Of a DNA stretch of 64,000 bases, positions 21,933 to 34,059 are shown in pieces. Position numbers and translations under genes: made by a program. Under the pieces are notes generated by a model that saw only the letters and a program-made list of their open reading frames with translations, was not told the origin of the DNA and searched no databases. Every line of letters begins with the position of its first letter. The first letter of the stretch is position 1. The stretch lies in the NCBI GenBank assembly GCA_023101885.1, contig JALPQD010000137.1, forward strand, positions 5,136,041-5,200,040, in the 5' to 3' direction. This stretch comes from Typhlomys cinereus. Taxonomy: Eukaryota > Chordata > Mammalia > Rodentia > Platacanthomyidae.

Positions 21933-24900
21933 CCTAAAATAAATACTAATCTTTTCTTAGTTTATTTAAAGTTAATGGAAAGGGAATTAATACGTGAGTT
22001 TTATATGCTAAGCTGTGACTTCATTCCCATCTTCTGGTATAGGGAATGTTCTTCAAGACTGAACAAGTCCCACCACTGTAAGTCTAGGGGTGGCTTGTGA
22101 CATCAGCAAAACTTAGTCATTGATAAGGAATCATCCAAGCTGACTGGGCCATAGTAAATAAGGGATGACTACAGATGAATTGACATATGAAAAGGTATTC
22201 TACACAAAAGTCTGGAAATCCAAAAATTTAAATTAAAATTGTAGATTAATGAATGACTTGTTAGTTTTCATTTGCAAAATCGCTAAAATAGCTCATCCTG
22301 CAAAACCATAGTCTTGATTCAATTGAGTTAAATTTGCCTTCATCTGTACATATGCTCAAGGCTGGGCAAAATGACAGTCTCTTTTCACAACTAATGATAG
22401 TATCATTATCATGTAATTAGAATATGTCCATATACATACAAGCAGTTCCCTTCTGCTTCGTATTTATTGTTAATTTGCTAAAAGTCTCGGCATTTTAGAT
22501 TCTTTGAAATCAGAAGATAATGAGAAGGGACTTTCCTAGCATTATCTCTGTTTACAAGCTGCTTTAAGTGGACACAGTTCTGAAGACCCTGCCATTGCGG
22601 TGGATTGTCCTGTCCATTATGTAGCCTCAATTTCACAGAAGCTTTGCACTCTTATCCTACTCGTGTACTCGTGGCTAATAGGGATAATTGTCTCCAAGGA
22701 AGTGTCACTTAAGTGGTTCATGCTTTTAAAGTGTCTGAGCAACACGCAGAGGCTTGGTAAATGGTGTTCTCAATGGTTGCTCGGCTGCCTCTTGCTCAAA
22801 AAGCTGCAGAGAGAGTTTCACTCTGAGCTGGCTGAGTCACACCTCAGAGACTATGCAAATGCACTCTGGAGAAAGGAACGATCACGTGACTCTCGTTGCC
22901 TTTGCTGACTTGTGCCCAGGTTAGAGGATGTCAGCCACATTGGAAATCTGGATGCCAAGGTTCGAGAGCAGACACACCCGAATGTTTATGCACCCTAATT
23001 AAATGATTCACTTTCATGGAATGATGAAGTCCACTACATAACACTCCTGCCCTCAACCATGGGGACCTCCTTTGTAGCTAATGAGGAATTATGAATCTAT
23101 TCTTCTTGGAGCAGAAGTAAATGTTAATAATGTCATGCACTTTCAAAGCATTGCACCCATGCAAATGACCCATGGGAAGCGCAAAATTGAAGGTTGGTCC
23201 AAAGAGTGCGGAGAAATGAATGAGTTTGCAGTGAATTTTATATGTATCCTTTTCCATCACTTTTCGTGTGCATAGGACTGTTATATATATAAGCATCAGG
23301 CTTAAAATACAGGCAAAATTAGTCTGAAGAATATATTTGCTCCCTGACATCTCTTCTTAGCTCGGCATAATCACCTCACTGTGAGTTCGGCTGGGAACCC
23401 ATTGTTTCCCCAGTCATGATGGACGGCAAGACGTCATGTCACACTGTGAGGTGGGAAGCGATTTGGTCTCATGGAACGTTTACGGAAGGTTAATTGCATT
23501 GATCCTGCATGTTGTGGCATGGCTTAGTTAAGGCATTCCATGCCTTAGTGTGTCTTCCTCAGGCATTTCCTGTTTCCTTATCTGTAGTCTTGTCTAAAAA
23601 TGGTCACTTGTGCAAAACATAATTTGTTTGTCACAGAACAAGTGTGGGAACGTCTTCTTTATGCTCTTGAATATATCACTAGCAACAATGGGTGTGCATG
23701 TGTATGTGTGTAGTGTTATGTGTGTGACAGCAACTGTTAGTGTGAGAACCCCGTAAACCAGCCCATAAACAGCAGCTCAAAGAATGAGCCGTGGTAGAGG
23801 AGCTCAGGGTGCTGGTGGGTGTCTACCTGCTGTCCCTGCAGGCAGATGTTTGGCCATGAGCCACACCCGTGCTTGGGTAAGGCACATCCACTCCTGCCCT
23901 CGGCTGGGGGTTCTGTGGATAAGTGTTTAGATGACTCTGGCTTAATAGCAAGTAAGAGGATCACTAGACCCCCACGAAAGAAAGAGCTTAGGAAAGCTTA
24001 GTTTCTATTAGCTAAACATCTGTGTTGATAACTGTTAAACTCTTATTCTTTTCATAGGAATGTACACATTTATTATCTAGAGGAAACATAAGTAATTTTG
24101 TTGTGTATATGTGCCAACATTTATTACTTTCAAAATACATTGTTTTCTCCTTCAGTGTTGGTACCAGTATTCCACCCTTGTCTGCCAAGAGGAGAAGGCA
24201 AAGAAGTGTGTCCTGCATGCCATAGTGACCACGTATCTGCAGTGGCTTCGCTCTCTAAATTGGGTTAATGCCATCTCAGCGTGGCTTCTAACTTGCTTTT
24301 CCAGAGAAACGTGGTTCCTTCAAGCCGATGCTCATGCTGCCCATGCGCCTAAGTGGGCTTCATGTATGTTGAAGATGCATGCAATTACTTGAATTTTCTA
24401 AATTATTATCCTTCCAAAAATTGAGGACTGATTGTAAGACACTCTGATGGAGCAATTTAATAAAATTAGTGTCGTAATCGTGCATTGTATGCAAGTTGGC
24501 TCTCTCTCCCTTTAACATTAAGTGTGCTCACAAACTTAATCACAGTACTATAATTTCTGCAATTTATATTTGAATTCCTGTCAACACCTTATTTTTCATC
24601 TTAAAATTAGCCTTGATAAGAGATGCTATTTTAATCCAACTGAAGTTGTCTTCTTGATTTTCACTACATTCTTTTCACTCTCAATCTTGCTTTATGACAT
24701 ATTTTCTTCCTTTTGGCAGCTTTGCTTAAGATAAATGTGAGACTTGAGATTGCCTTTCAGTGTGTCTTGACCACTCGGGCTGAGGAATATTTAGAGAGAT
24801 TAATTTTTCATAGCCCGTGCTTTTCTTTCCCTCCTCTCTGATCCCTGTCATGTCATCTCCACACACGTGAGTACAGTAAATATCAGAGTGCACACATGCC

Positions 24901-25195
24901 TATCCTCAACGACACTCTTTGCCAAGGACAGATCTTTACTTTAATGAAATTAAATTTCATCCAGAATTAATACCTGCGAATCCTTACAGGCAATGCAGTG
25001 TAATTGATTGGCATGAGGAGGACATATTTTATTAAGGAGGTGTCCCCGGAGAAATGTTCTGAGATCTAGGGCTTCCAGGTAGCACATAGGTGTTTTATTA
25101 ATGAACGGATAATTTCGTTAAGGTTTTGTAAAGAGTGACAAACTCAAATGTTTGGCGCTTTTATTTATTTTGTTGGCCTCTGAATAGTTGTCTTC
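21933..25195. other. 3.3-kb repeat-poor AT-rich block, possible conserved noncoding DNA
   Basis: The longest stretch of the window without recognisable interspersed repeats, apart from a short TG run at 23688-23730. It holds a cluster near 22830-22890 with TGAGTCA, ATGCAAAT and CACGTGA motifs, and many AATTA homeodomain-type cores. No coding frame is convincing. Rodent gene-desert enhancers often look like this, but conservation cannot be judged from one sequence. Confidence 0.35.
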
Positions 25196-25229
25196 GTTGT
25201 GACGTTTTCCTACTGGTTCGCTGATATGT

Positions 25230-25433
25230 TCACATTTGTCCCCCTGGGCGCCTCCCCCTTCCCCCTCCCTTCTCTACTTGTCTCCCTCCTGCCCCCAGCA
25301 GTCCCATATGCTGTCATGCAGCATGTAATCTACAGTTTGCATGTGGAAGAAAGCATACAGATCTGTCTTTCCATGTCTCTTTTTGGTCTTTCCTGAAATG
25401 ACAGGTATCAGGTTTTTTTTTTTTTTTTTTTTT
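25230..25433 (-). mobile_element. L1 3' UTR-like fragment, antisense, next to T21
   Basis: A pyrimidine-rich stretch followed by GCATGTGGAAGAAAGCATAC (25338) resembles the complement of the L1 3' region. A T21 homopolymer at 25413-25433 closes it. The T-run lies on the wrong side to be this element's own tail, so it may belong to a second insertion. Confidence 0.4.
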
Positions 25434-27327
25434 CTAACCACTTGGTAGACTTTTGTTAAAAATTTCTCTTTTTATTTAACATTTTGGTCAGAAACTATTG
25501 GATGAATTTTCTGCAGGTAAAAAATATCTGTTCACATTTTAGGGTCAAAGAAGCCATTGGTTGGTGCACCACTGAGTTTTGGGGGGTAGCTATGGGAGCA
25601 TGAGTAACATAAAGGCAGGTGTATTATAGGATAGTCATCATGTCCACATCACGCTCGACTCATGCACCCCTGAAAAATCCCAACCCCAGTCAACCCCGCC
25701 CCCCAGTTCCTATCTTCCCCAAGACCCAGGCAGCAGGGATGTGAGGCGGAGCTGACCGACAAGCAGGTGTGGTTCGCCTCTTCCTGCTGGTGGGGTCAGC
25801 GGCCGATCAGCATAACTCGCACTCAGCCCTCTGCTGCTTTGCTCTGCTTTCGTGACTGCTGGGCACAATGACCCCTGGGCCGCAGGTGCCCTCCGTCACG
25901 ATGGGCTGTGTCATAACAGGAAGGAGAACAGGCAGTAGAGACAGCTTGATCGTTTTTTACCTAGGTCAATGGTGGGCTTTTTTTTTTTTTTTGAGTTTCC
26001 ATAGGAACAGCACGAGTTCTTTCCTGAAGGACCTTGACGATGGGATTGATTCTCAGAGAGGGAGTGTCCTGGATAGAAGCCAAAGCCCAAGTAGAGATGC
26101 CATGGGAGGTTTCGTCCTTTGCTGTCCCTATCTGCAGCGATCTTTTCAGTAGCATTTACGCAACCATGAAATGATCTTCCATAGAACTTTTATTCCCATG
26201 TAAGGGAAAGTCACAGTTACCCTAGATCTGTAATCCTAAGAGAATAAACTGTTGTCTGCTTCTGTGTATTGTAGGCTGGGGGGTATAGAGGTACACGTCC
26301 CCCCCTGTGGATGAGGGACAACTCTCTGAGCTCAAAATGTGATTCTGAGGTGCCAAACAAGCCCAGGTTTCTGTTTTTTGCTACTTTCTTGTTGCGTGTA
26401 GTAGATAATATGTAATTAATTCCCGGCCGAAAACCTTCACCAACAGGATGAGAATGACCAAGTTTTGAACTGGGATAGGCAGAAAAATGGAGGAGAATGC
26501 ATAAATCTTAGAATGTCACAAGGTATAAAATCCCAAAGCTCCAAAGAAAAGGAAAAGAAGGAAAATGAACACAGTAACTTCAGGCGAAATGTTGTTTTGT
26601 GACTTTTATGCATGCATGTTTTTCTGGGTGAGGGGTGTATAAGTACCCACACTCATTGATTTAATGTTGTGAACAAACATGGACGCATCTCTCCCTTTTA
26701 TATTTAATTTTGCACAGCTATTCTGCGGTGATGAAATAATTCCGCAGCAACATGATATTCTTGTTATATCTTGGCTCCTCCTCTAGAGAATGGAAAGCCT
26801 CAGACTCCATACATAAACAGCCAGCATGCATTGAGCAGTCACTAACCGGTCAGCCCTGAATGGCTCTTAGCTAGACATAAGGGTAGATTTCCAGTCCTGA
26901 GCTTCGTAAGAAGTTATAATTGCTGAATCAGGTTTATTCTTGGGGATTTGAAGAGAAGGGTAAGAATTTTGGCTGGAAGTTTAAAGAGCAAAAGATTAAT
27001 AATAAAAGTTCATCTGATAAAGCAACATGATATTGGACTGTTTAGGAGGAGCACTGCTGCAGGAAGACAATGTGACCCTGGACATATGGAGACCGCGTCC
27101 TCCAGACAGACCTATCACTTGCTCGTACCGCAAGCCACGTGGAATATCATTATCAGCCACTTCAGAGTTGGTTAAAATGTACCCTGAAGAAAGTTCCAAA
27201 GCCATAGGGGTTAATTTATTCCTGGTCAGGAGTTAAGCTGATGGTGAATATACTACTTAGTGTTTTTAGCCTAAAGAGAACATCCGAGGCTTCTCTCAGT
27301 GGGTGTGACAGAAGCATGCTGATTCAT
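25434..27327. other. Noncoding sequence with a T15 run
   Basis: A T15 run lies at 25978-25992. Otherwise unique-looking AT-rich DNA with no gene or classified repeat. Confidence 0.4.
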
Positions 27328-27460
27328 GGCTTCCTCCTCCCTCTCTCCCTTCCTCCTTTCTCCCTCACTCTCTCCTTTCTCCCTCACTCTCTCCTTTCTC
27401 CCTCGCTCCCTCCCTTGCTCCCTCCCTTCCCTCCCTCCCTCCCTTCCCCTCCCTCCTTCT
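27328..27460. repeat. CT-rich polypyrimidine tract
   Basis: About 130 bp of almost pure pyrimidine on the plus strand. It includes a tandem 17-18-bp subrepeat around CTCCTTTCTCCCTCACT (27352-27400) and then CCCT/CCTT steps. Triplex-prone. Confidence 0.95.
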
Positions 27461-28206
27461 AATTAGGTGAGGTCATGCTGGCGACATGAGTTTGGGCCCA
27501 AGTGAGACGTCTGTCCTCTAACAGATCAAGGTTGTGGCCTCAGGTCTCGTGGACACTTTTCAGTCATGAACTCTGCAGTTCAGAATTGCTTTGGGCTCGT
27601 GGGAGACTTTGACTTTATAAAGCGTCTGTCTTGAAGTGCAATACCCGTAACTTTCACGCGGCCACTGTCCTTCCGAAGTATTTTAAGGCCAAAGAACTTG
27701 TTCTTCCTCTTCTCAAGCTCACAAAGGAAGAGAATTTGTGCCCTAGGCTGGAAAACATCCAGCCTCATCCGAGCTGAGTGCAATGCCAGATGCTTCAATT
27801 GATGAGTTTTAGGATTTCGAGTGGGTTCTATAGTGCGATGAGACTGCAGGTCATTTGGAGGAGGATGAAAGCATTTCATGTGCATGATGGGCAGGAAGAG
27901 CTGGAAGCCAGGAGCTCGGTCTGCTTTGGGATGTCATATCCCCCAAATGCCTGTATCCTAACGCCTAGATTTGTGACTACAAGGTGTCATGCAGGAACAT
28001 ATTTGGGTTTATGTTTAAGGAATCTTAGTATGCATAGGAATGATGTTGTCTCTAGTCATTTTTTATTTAGACACTCACAATCTTTGCTCTAATAATGTGT
28101 TCAAGTATGTTAAAAATCATTAAGCACATGGTGAATCTCCAGCATATTCTAGAGCAAGGGTCAGTATAACTGCACAGTGCCACGAGTGCAGGCACAGAGG
28201 TTGAAC
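27461..28206. other. Noncoding sequence with a 101-codon minus-strand frame
   Basis: A basic minus-strand frame at 27580-27885 has no recognised domain, no poly(A) remnant and no splice sites I can defend. I treat it as chance or an unidentifiable gene relic. The rest is unique-looking. Confidence 0.35.
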
Positions 28207-28949
28207 AGGAGCACCCCTCCAGGAGCACCCCACTAGGAGCACCCCACTAGGAGCACCCCTCCAGGAGCACCCCACTAGGAGCACCCCTCCAGGAGCACCC
28301 CACTAGGAGCACCCCTCCAGGAGCACCCCACTAGGAGCACCCCTCCAGGAGCACCCCACTAGGAGCACCCCACTAGGAGCACCCCACCAGGAGCACCCCT
28401 CCAGGAGCACCCCATCAGGAGCACCCCTCCAAGAACACTCCGCTAGGAGCACCCCACCAGGAGCACCCCTCCAGCAGCACCCTACTAGGAGCACCCCTCC
28501 AGGAGCACCCCTCCAGGAGCACCCCACTAGGAGCACCCCACTAGGAGTACCCCTCCAGGAGCACCCCTCCAGGAGCACCCCACTAGGAGCACCCCACTAG
28601 GAGCACCCCACTAGGAGTACCCCTCCAGGAGCACCCCTCCAGGAGCACCCCGCCAGGAGCACCCCGCAGGAGCACCCCTCCAGGAGCACCCCACTAGGAG
28701 CACCCCTCCAGGAGCACCCCACTAGGAGCACCCCTCCAGGAGCACCCCTCCAGGAGCACCCCGCCAGGAGCACCCCGCCAGGAGCACCCCACTAGGAGCA
28801 CCCCACTAGGAGCACCCCTCCAGGAGCACCCCACTAGGAGCATCCCTCCAGGAGCACTCCTCTAGGAGCACCCCTCCAGGAACACCCCTCCAGGAGCACC
28901 CCTCCAGGAGCACCCCTCCAGGAGCACTCCTCTAGGAGCATGCCACTAG
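28207..28949. repeat. 14-bp minisatellite, about 53 copies
   Basis: Tandem units AGGAGCACCCCTCC and AGGAGCACCCCACT, both 14 bp, intermixed, with rarer variants (CGCC, ATCC, TCTA). It runs 743 bp without a gap apart from a few one-base changes. Three units equal 42 bp, so any open frame stays open with a 14-residue period, which explains a spurious 91-codon minus-strand frame. The minus strand is G-rich with a GGGG run per unit. Confidence 0.97.
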
Positions 28950-28959
28950 TTCCTTAGTC

Positions 28960-29105
28960 ACCTTGCAACACAGATGTGAGGAGTATTCGAGAGCTGACGT
29001 GTTTTGTCCAAAGAGACAGTGAGCCACAGAGGGCAGAGCTAAGCCAGAAGTCGAAGCCAGTTCTGCATAATCATTCAGGCTCTGTTTGCATTGGAACATA
29101 CCAGA
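28960..29105 (-). mobile_element. MIR SINE fragment, antisense
   Basis: CACAGATGTGAGGAG, then CAAAGAGACAGTGAGCCAC and AGGGCAGAGCTAAGCCAGAA form the complement of the MIR core in the expected order. It lies directly to the right of the 14-bp minisatellite. Confidence 0.6.
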
Positions 29106-29872
29106 ACTACCCGTGGAGGGGACCCCGGGCATAAAAATTTTTCTTTTAAAAAAAGAAGTCATCACGTTTCCTAGCTTATGGCCTCACATCCATCCGGATG
29201 GAAAAATCTCAAGTTCAGAGTGAGTGCCGCTCAAGTACAGGGTGAGCCCCAGGAGGTGCAGGGTGGAGATGGACTCTTCTAGAAGCCTCCATCCTTCCCT
29301 GGGTCCTGAGCGCTCGCTTGGCTCGGAGCAGATCAGCGCTAGACGTGTCACAGTCACAGAAGAGGCATCGTGGCTTCTTGCTGGTTGCTCGGGAACTTAC
29401 ATAAGAAGCGGGTGCCTGGGCTGGATTCGACAGCCGTCTTGGGAGGGAGGATGTGAGTAGGCACTGTCCCCACCCAATAAGAGAAGAGTGGATTGCAGTA
29501 GCCACTCCTTCTAGAAGGTAATTAGCACACTGCCTTGCGCCCGGCAGCTCTCAATCTGCTAGTATTTGTGCCCACAGACATTTTGATTATTAAAAGTGCC
29601 TGTGCATTGTTCATACTTTCCCATGTAGAGATAGTTCAGAAACCATTTCATCCCCTCGCCCCCCCATCTACCAAAACCAAATTAGTCTCTAGGCCAGGCA
29701 TGAAAACGTTCATCGAGATAAGCCGAGATTACAGGCTGTGAGCTGGCATCAGATCTAGGGGCGCGCAGGGTGCTCCAGCCTCCTTAGTGTGTCTGACAGG
29801 CGAGTTCCTGGCTGTTGCATGCTCCAGTAAGAATGCAGAACGGACCTGAGGGGCGTGGGCTGAAGGTCAAAC
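29106..29872. other. Noncoding sequence
   Basis: GC-moderate DNA with no repeat or gene recognised. Confidence 0.4.
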
Positions 29873-29945
29873 CCCAGGTGCTGCTGTGCTTGAGTCTTTT
29901 GGCAAATCCATTCCTTCCCCGTGCTTGAGTTTGGGAAATCACAGC
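29873..29945 (+). mobile_element. MIR SINE fragment
   Basis: GCTGTGCTTGAGTCTTTTGG then CCGTGCTTGAGTTTGGGAAA follows the MIR core order (tRNA-distal half). Short and diverged. Confidence 0.45.
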
Positions 29946-30752
29946 TTTTCTCTTGCGTTACACATTTGTAACGGTCACAGCAAGTAGTGAGCTTCTGATT
30001 CTTTCCTTGGTATCCCCCAATAGTCTGAGTTTACTATTGAAGGCTGAGATCCGCAGCCACTAGAGGGCGCAGCCTCCTTGTCCACTCCTCCAGGCCAGAC
30101 TTCAATTGCCCCCCAAGTCCCTAACGCCTCTCCCCCCAGATCTTGGCCCTGTCACCCCCACAAGTGTCTTCTTACCTAGACAACGAAGATCGAAGTACCC
30201 CGAGAGTGTGAATCGCCATCACTATACTGGGAGCCAACGTTTCAGGGTCGCTTCAGGTCACGTGTGACCTGTCATGTGAAGTCTCCTGAGGACGGTGGCA
30301 TGTCAGGAATTGTCCACAGTCATGCGGTAACTTTCCTTTCAAAATCCAGAAACATACATTTCAAATGCAATTCTCAAGGATAGGTGTATATAGTGCTCAA
30401 TAAATGCACTTATCAGAAAGGCAATTTATGTTGAAATAGTTATATCCCAGATCATAAAAGCAGACCCCTACTAAAGAAATGCCCAATATACTCAACAAAA
30501 CAAAAATGATGAGATAAAGCTTCCAATAACTGCGTATATATTTCGATACATTTAAAAAAACTGTTATGTAAATTTTGCTAATGCCATAAAGCCACAAAAC
30601 ATTCCTTAGGAATTTTCCAAGCAAAAAATGGAAGTCAGCTCAATATGCTCAAGTATTGCTTGGCATTTTAATCTCTAATTCTAGACATCTAGATCCCAGA
30701 GCGAGGATCTGACGACCCACACAAACACTGAGTATCTCAGGTTCCCAAATAA
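29946..30752. other. Noncoding sequence around a CTCF-like motif
   Basis: Unique-looking DNA. The CTCF-like motif at 30058 is annotated separately. The right part (30340-30660) is AT-rich. No gene is recognised. Confidence 0.4.
30058..30071 (+). promoter_or_regulatory. CTCF core binding motif
   Basis: CCACTAGAGGGCGC matches every position of the vertebrate CTCF core consensus CCASYAGRKGGCRS. Flanking bases (GCAG before, AGC after) are also favourable. It lies outside any recognised repeat. Occupancy is inference; the match is seen. Confidence 0.7.
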
Positions 30753-30835
30753 GCCAGCGAAGGCCGATGGCCAGGCAGCCAGCGTAGGCCGATGGCCAGG
30801 CAGCCAGCGTAGGCCGATGGCCAGGCAGCCAGCGT
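30753..30835. repeat. 25-bp tandem repeat, 3.3 copies
   Basis: Units start at 30753, 30778 and 30803 with a partial fourth. The core is GGCCGATGGCCAGGCAGCCA. Copies are nearly identical (one GCGA/GCGT difference), so the expansion is young. Confidence 0.95.
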
Positions 30836-31104
30836 GTAGCTGGTGCCGCCTCAGTTTCCAGGAGCGGAAGACAAAGTTCACAAGGGATATTACTAAGCAA
30901 GTGCCCCATGAAGAGGACTTGTGTTCCAAGCATGACAAAACAATTCTTGGACTTAATGGTATGGGGATAGAAATAAAGGGGGAACAGGTCCAAGCAGAGC
31001 AGAGGATGGACACTGTGCTGTGAGAAGCTGCTCGGTGCCTCCTGGACTCAGAGAAGCGGACAGAACAAGACTGACCCTCCTCCCCCCAGATCATAAAGGC
31101 AGAT

Positions 31105-31400
31105 ACTGACTTCCACTGACTGTGGAAGACCAGGAAGGACTGTTGGCTGCTGGTGGGGATTGAACAGGGCGCGGCTCATCCGTGAAGTGGTTTGGGAGTT
31201 CTTGCCAGCGCCCCTTCTCCTCAGTATTTTCCCAAGTACTTTGTTAACTGACCTAAAACCTACTCATACATGCTTGCGACAGACTTATCCAAAATGACCA
31301 AAGCTGCACAGTGTGAATGGATTGCAGACACTGGAACATGTGCACAGTGGAATATCACTCAGGAGTGAAGTCGGAAGCGGGGTCAAGAAGCTATTGCCGA
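31105..31400 (+). mobile_element. L1 ORF2 3'-end fragment, sense
   Basis: GGCTGCTGGTGGGGATTGAA (31145) and GTGGAATATCACTCAGGAGT (31347), with intermediate text, follow the conserved end of L1 ORF2. Stops and indels make it a dead fragment. Confidence 0.65.
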
Positions 31401-31929
31401 GGGACGGGGGATGGTGAAAAGCGCCCACCACGGACTGTGTGACAGGCAAAAATCAAACAGGGTGAAGGAGCAGAAAGTGTCTGGTTGCAGAGGTTTGGGT
31501 TAAAGGGGTGTTCATGGGGGTAAAGGGTGGGGGGGAGGGACGAGGAACGGCCCTGGGGTGACGGAGCAGTGGACTCATCCTGCGCCTCGCTCTGACGATG
31601 GCGACGCAATGCTGCAGAGCTGAGCGCAGGATTGGGCTAGTGGTGGTGAGTGAGAATCACTGTGCGTGGGACGCTGCCTGGGCACGTGGGGACTCCACAC
31701 ACAGGATGGTGCTGACGGGCAGCCCGCTGCACGGCAAAAAGAAAGCCATGCTATTTATTTATTTCATCCTTAGAAGCTTGAAATCATGCACGGCCATCCG
31801 ACAAATTGCCCACCCTCTTGGCCTCTGGCAACATTCAATTCATTTCTTTTCTAAGCTCAGAATTCAAATTTATTCTCAGACAAAGTGCCTTTCAAGATGA
31901 CAGGCACTCACGTGGTTATTATTAATTAC
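31401..31929. other. Noncoding sequence, possible L1 3' UTR remainder
   Basis: A G-rich stretch at 31500-31540 may be the polypurine tract of the L1 whose ORF2 end lies just left. The remainder is unassigned. Confidence 0.35.
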
Positions 31930-32130
31930 ATTTGTTCCTGGACGTTTTCATAGCTGCGTAGTATGTGCTGTGCGGCTTCTAGATCTCCTCCCTCCTCACC
32001 CCTGTCTGCCCTTCTGAGCCTTCCCCCCATTCTCTTCCATATTTATGTGCTCTTGCTTCGTCTTGTGATCCAGAGAGTTTAACCAGGTCTGTTGGTGTGA
32101 CCTTGGATTTGGAGCCCTTCACTTCTAACA
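31930..32130 (-). mobile_element. L1 3' UTR-like fragment, antisense
   Basis: A pyrimidine-rich block (31990-32040) is followed by TTGTGATCCAGAGAGTTTAA (32063), which resembles the complement of the rodent L1 3' UTR. No tail or TSD is visible. Confidence 0.5.
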
Positions 32131-32689
32131 TGCAAGCAGCATCGAAGTCAGATGCTGTTACGTAACCTTTACCAGAGACCCGAGATATAAATAGTCCTTA
32201 TCTGCATTTAAAGAAACCTCTTTCTGTAATTTACGTTTCTTCCTGATCAACTGAACTCAGAGACTTTGATGCAACACTTGGGCTGTGGGAATTGTCACTT
32301 GTGGAAGTTTCTGACCACGTACACCATGCTTATTTTAAGAATGGAGGCAGTGTTTAGAAAATATATACAGGCTTGGTGTAGGATGATTGTATAGTTCTTT
32401 CTCTATTGAAGCATGCCTCGCCATTAAACAGAGCGTTAATATGTTCAACAGTTTAAAAAAATAACGTGTGAGATTCTTTTGTACTTCAGCATGTCTTGGA
32501 ACTTTTCCACATGGTAAGAAACAAAATAAAATTGAAGGAGCGATATTTAGAAAGTAAGCCTCCATCTCTCTGGGGAGTCGTGGGTGGTACAGGGGTGAAT
32601 TCTGATGGCAGTTTCCTGTCCACATTTCCACATTCTAGCTGCATACTTTCTTCTGCGCACGGCTCATTTAGCTGGTTGTGTCTTGATTT
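32131..32689. other. Noncoding sequence
   Basis: AT-rich, with no feature recognised. Confidence 0.4.
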
Positions 32690-33030
32690 CATATTGCCTT
32701 GTTGCAACGAACACATAACTCGAGGGCTTTTGGCAAATGGGGGGACATATTCACATTCCCAAGTCCAGGCTCCAGCTGATGGTCACTACAGGAGCTGAGG
32801 GAACTGACCACACCATGTCTGCAAGAAGAGTCCAGACAGGGGCAAAAATCCAGATGCATCTTTTAGCCTGACAGTTTGCCCAGCTCCAACCAGTTGTTTC
32901 TTACCGTGTGCCTGAAGAATAGGCCCATCCACTGGGGGCTGGGATTTTCCAACCCCCACAGACATGCTTTAGCTAGAGAATTCCTCCTATGCCTGAAAAT
33001 TCAGTTTCCAGGTGTTAGGTTGACAACTAA
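32690..33030. mobile_element. Rodent dispersed repeat, class uncertain
   Basis: The run of short motifs (TTGCAACGAACAC near 32701, CATTCCCAAGTCCAGGCTCC near 32754, then GGTTGACAACTAAACTAATG ending near 33038) resembles a common rodent dispersed repeat. I recognise the pattern but cannot assign it to an LTR or DNA class. Related texture occurs at 39520 and 55295. Confidence 0.35.
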
Positions 33031-33036
33031 ACTAAT

Positions 33037-33079
33037 GTTAGCTGTTAGCTAGTTAGCTAGTTAGCTAGTTAGCTGCTAG
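33037..33079. repeat. TTAGCTAG short tandem repeat
   Basis: About five imperfect 8-bp units TTAGCTAG. The unit contains the palindrome TAGCTA, so either strand can fold back. Confidence 0.9.
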
Positions 33080-34059
33080 TATTATTTACTACTAAAGTTT
33101 GGTGACGGTTCACACTGCACAGCAAATCCCAGCTGCACAGTTATTTACTGTATATGTTCAGCATAATTTATTTAATCAGGTCTGCATTCATGGGCCCTTA
33201 AGATAGCACCATGTTTTGATCTATAAAGAGCATGTCTTATAAAGTACCTATCTTTCTCCACAGGGTGTGGAGTAAATCCCCACACGCTCAATTTCTCGGT
33301 TGATGGGTAGAGTTCATTTTGGTTTTAGGTAGTCGTTGTCAAGTCTTTCTAAGGAAAGTGTTTAGAAGCATATCACCATGGTCTGGTGAAGAGCAGTGGA
33401 CTTGCATACACAAGCCAGGAGTCGCCCACCCTCCTTAAAACCTACACCAGAAGAAAATTTCTCACAGAATGATTGCTTTTTTTAGTACAGTGATCATGAC
33501 TGCTACTGACAAGAACTTGAAAATAACTATCAGTATAAGAAGAGTTTTATTATACTCATGACATGATTAAATAAGGATAGGTGAAGAAATCTCATTCAAT
33601 TACTGAATGAAAAATTCTTGTTCAATTAGTGGATGTATAATGTTACTTTTTAATTGGAAATCAAACACGTAGCTACATCAATTATATTAATAGAGTAATA
33701 ATTCACTTAGTAAAATATGTTTCAATCAGCAATTAAGAACAAGGGACTAATAACCTACGTTACTTGATGAAGAAGGCACTGGTCACTTCATAAACAAACA
33801 TCCTATAAAACTGAGAGCATAGAAAAGAAGTAAGGAATTGGCAAAAAATTTTGATTAAGAAATAATCTTTTCAACGGGAAGACGAGAATTCCACTTTATG
33901 AAAACTCTCTTATTCCATTAGCAGGAAAGTACTCCTGTTAACATTGTAGAATCTGGCTGGCCTAGTTCCAGGTAGTTGATATAGAGTCTCTGATGTTCTG
34001 AATTATGGTTTGTTGATTTTTTTTTCCAGCCTAATCTTTCCCCATCCTGAAGCTCAGGG
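33080..34059. other. Noncoding AT-rich sequence
   Basis: About 1 kb of AT-rich DNA. The last part (33930-34059) may already be the left end of the L1 3' region that follows. Confidence 0.4.

Noticed and set aside
27580..27885. 101-codon basic minus-strand frame, considered as a retropseudogene
   Set aside because: No identifiable parent protein, no A-tail and no flanking duplication.
28303..28578. 91-codon minus-strand Gly/Cys/Trp/Leu repeat protein
   Set aside because: Three 14-bp minisatellite units make a 42-bp period that keeps the frame open by arithmetic.
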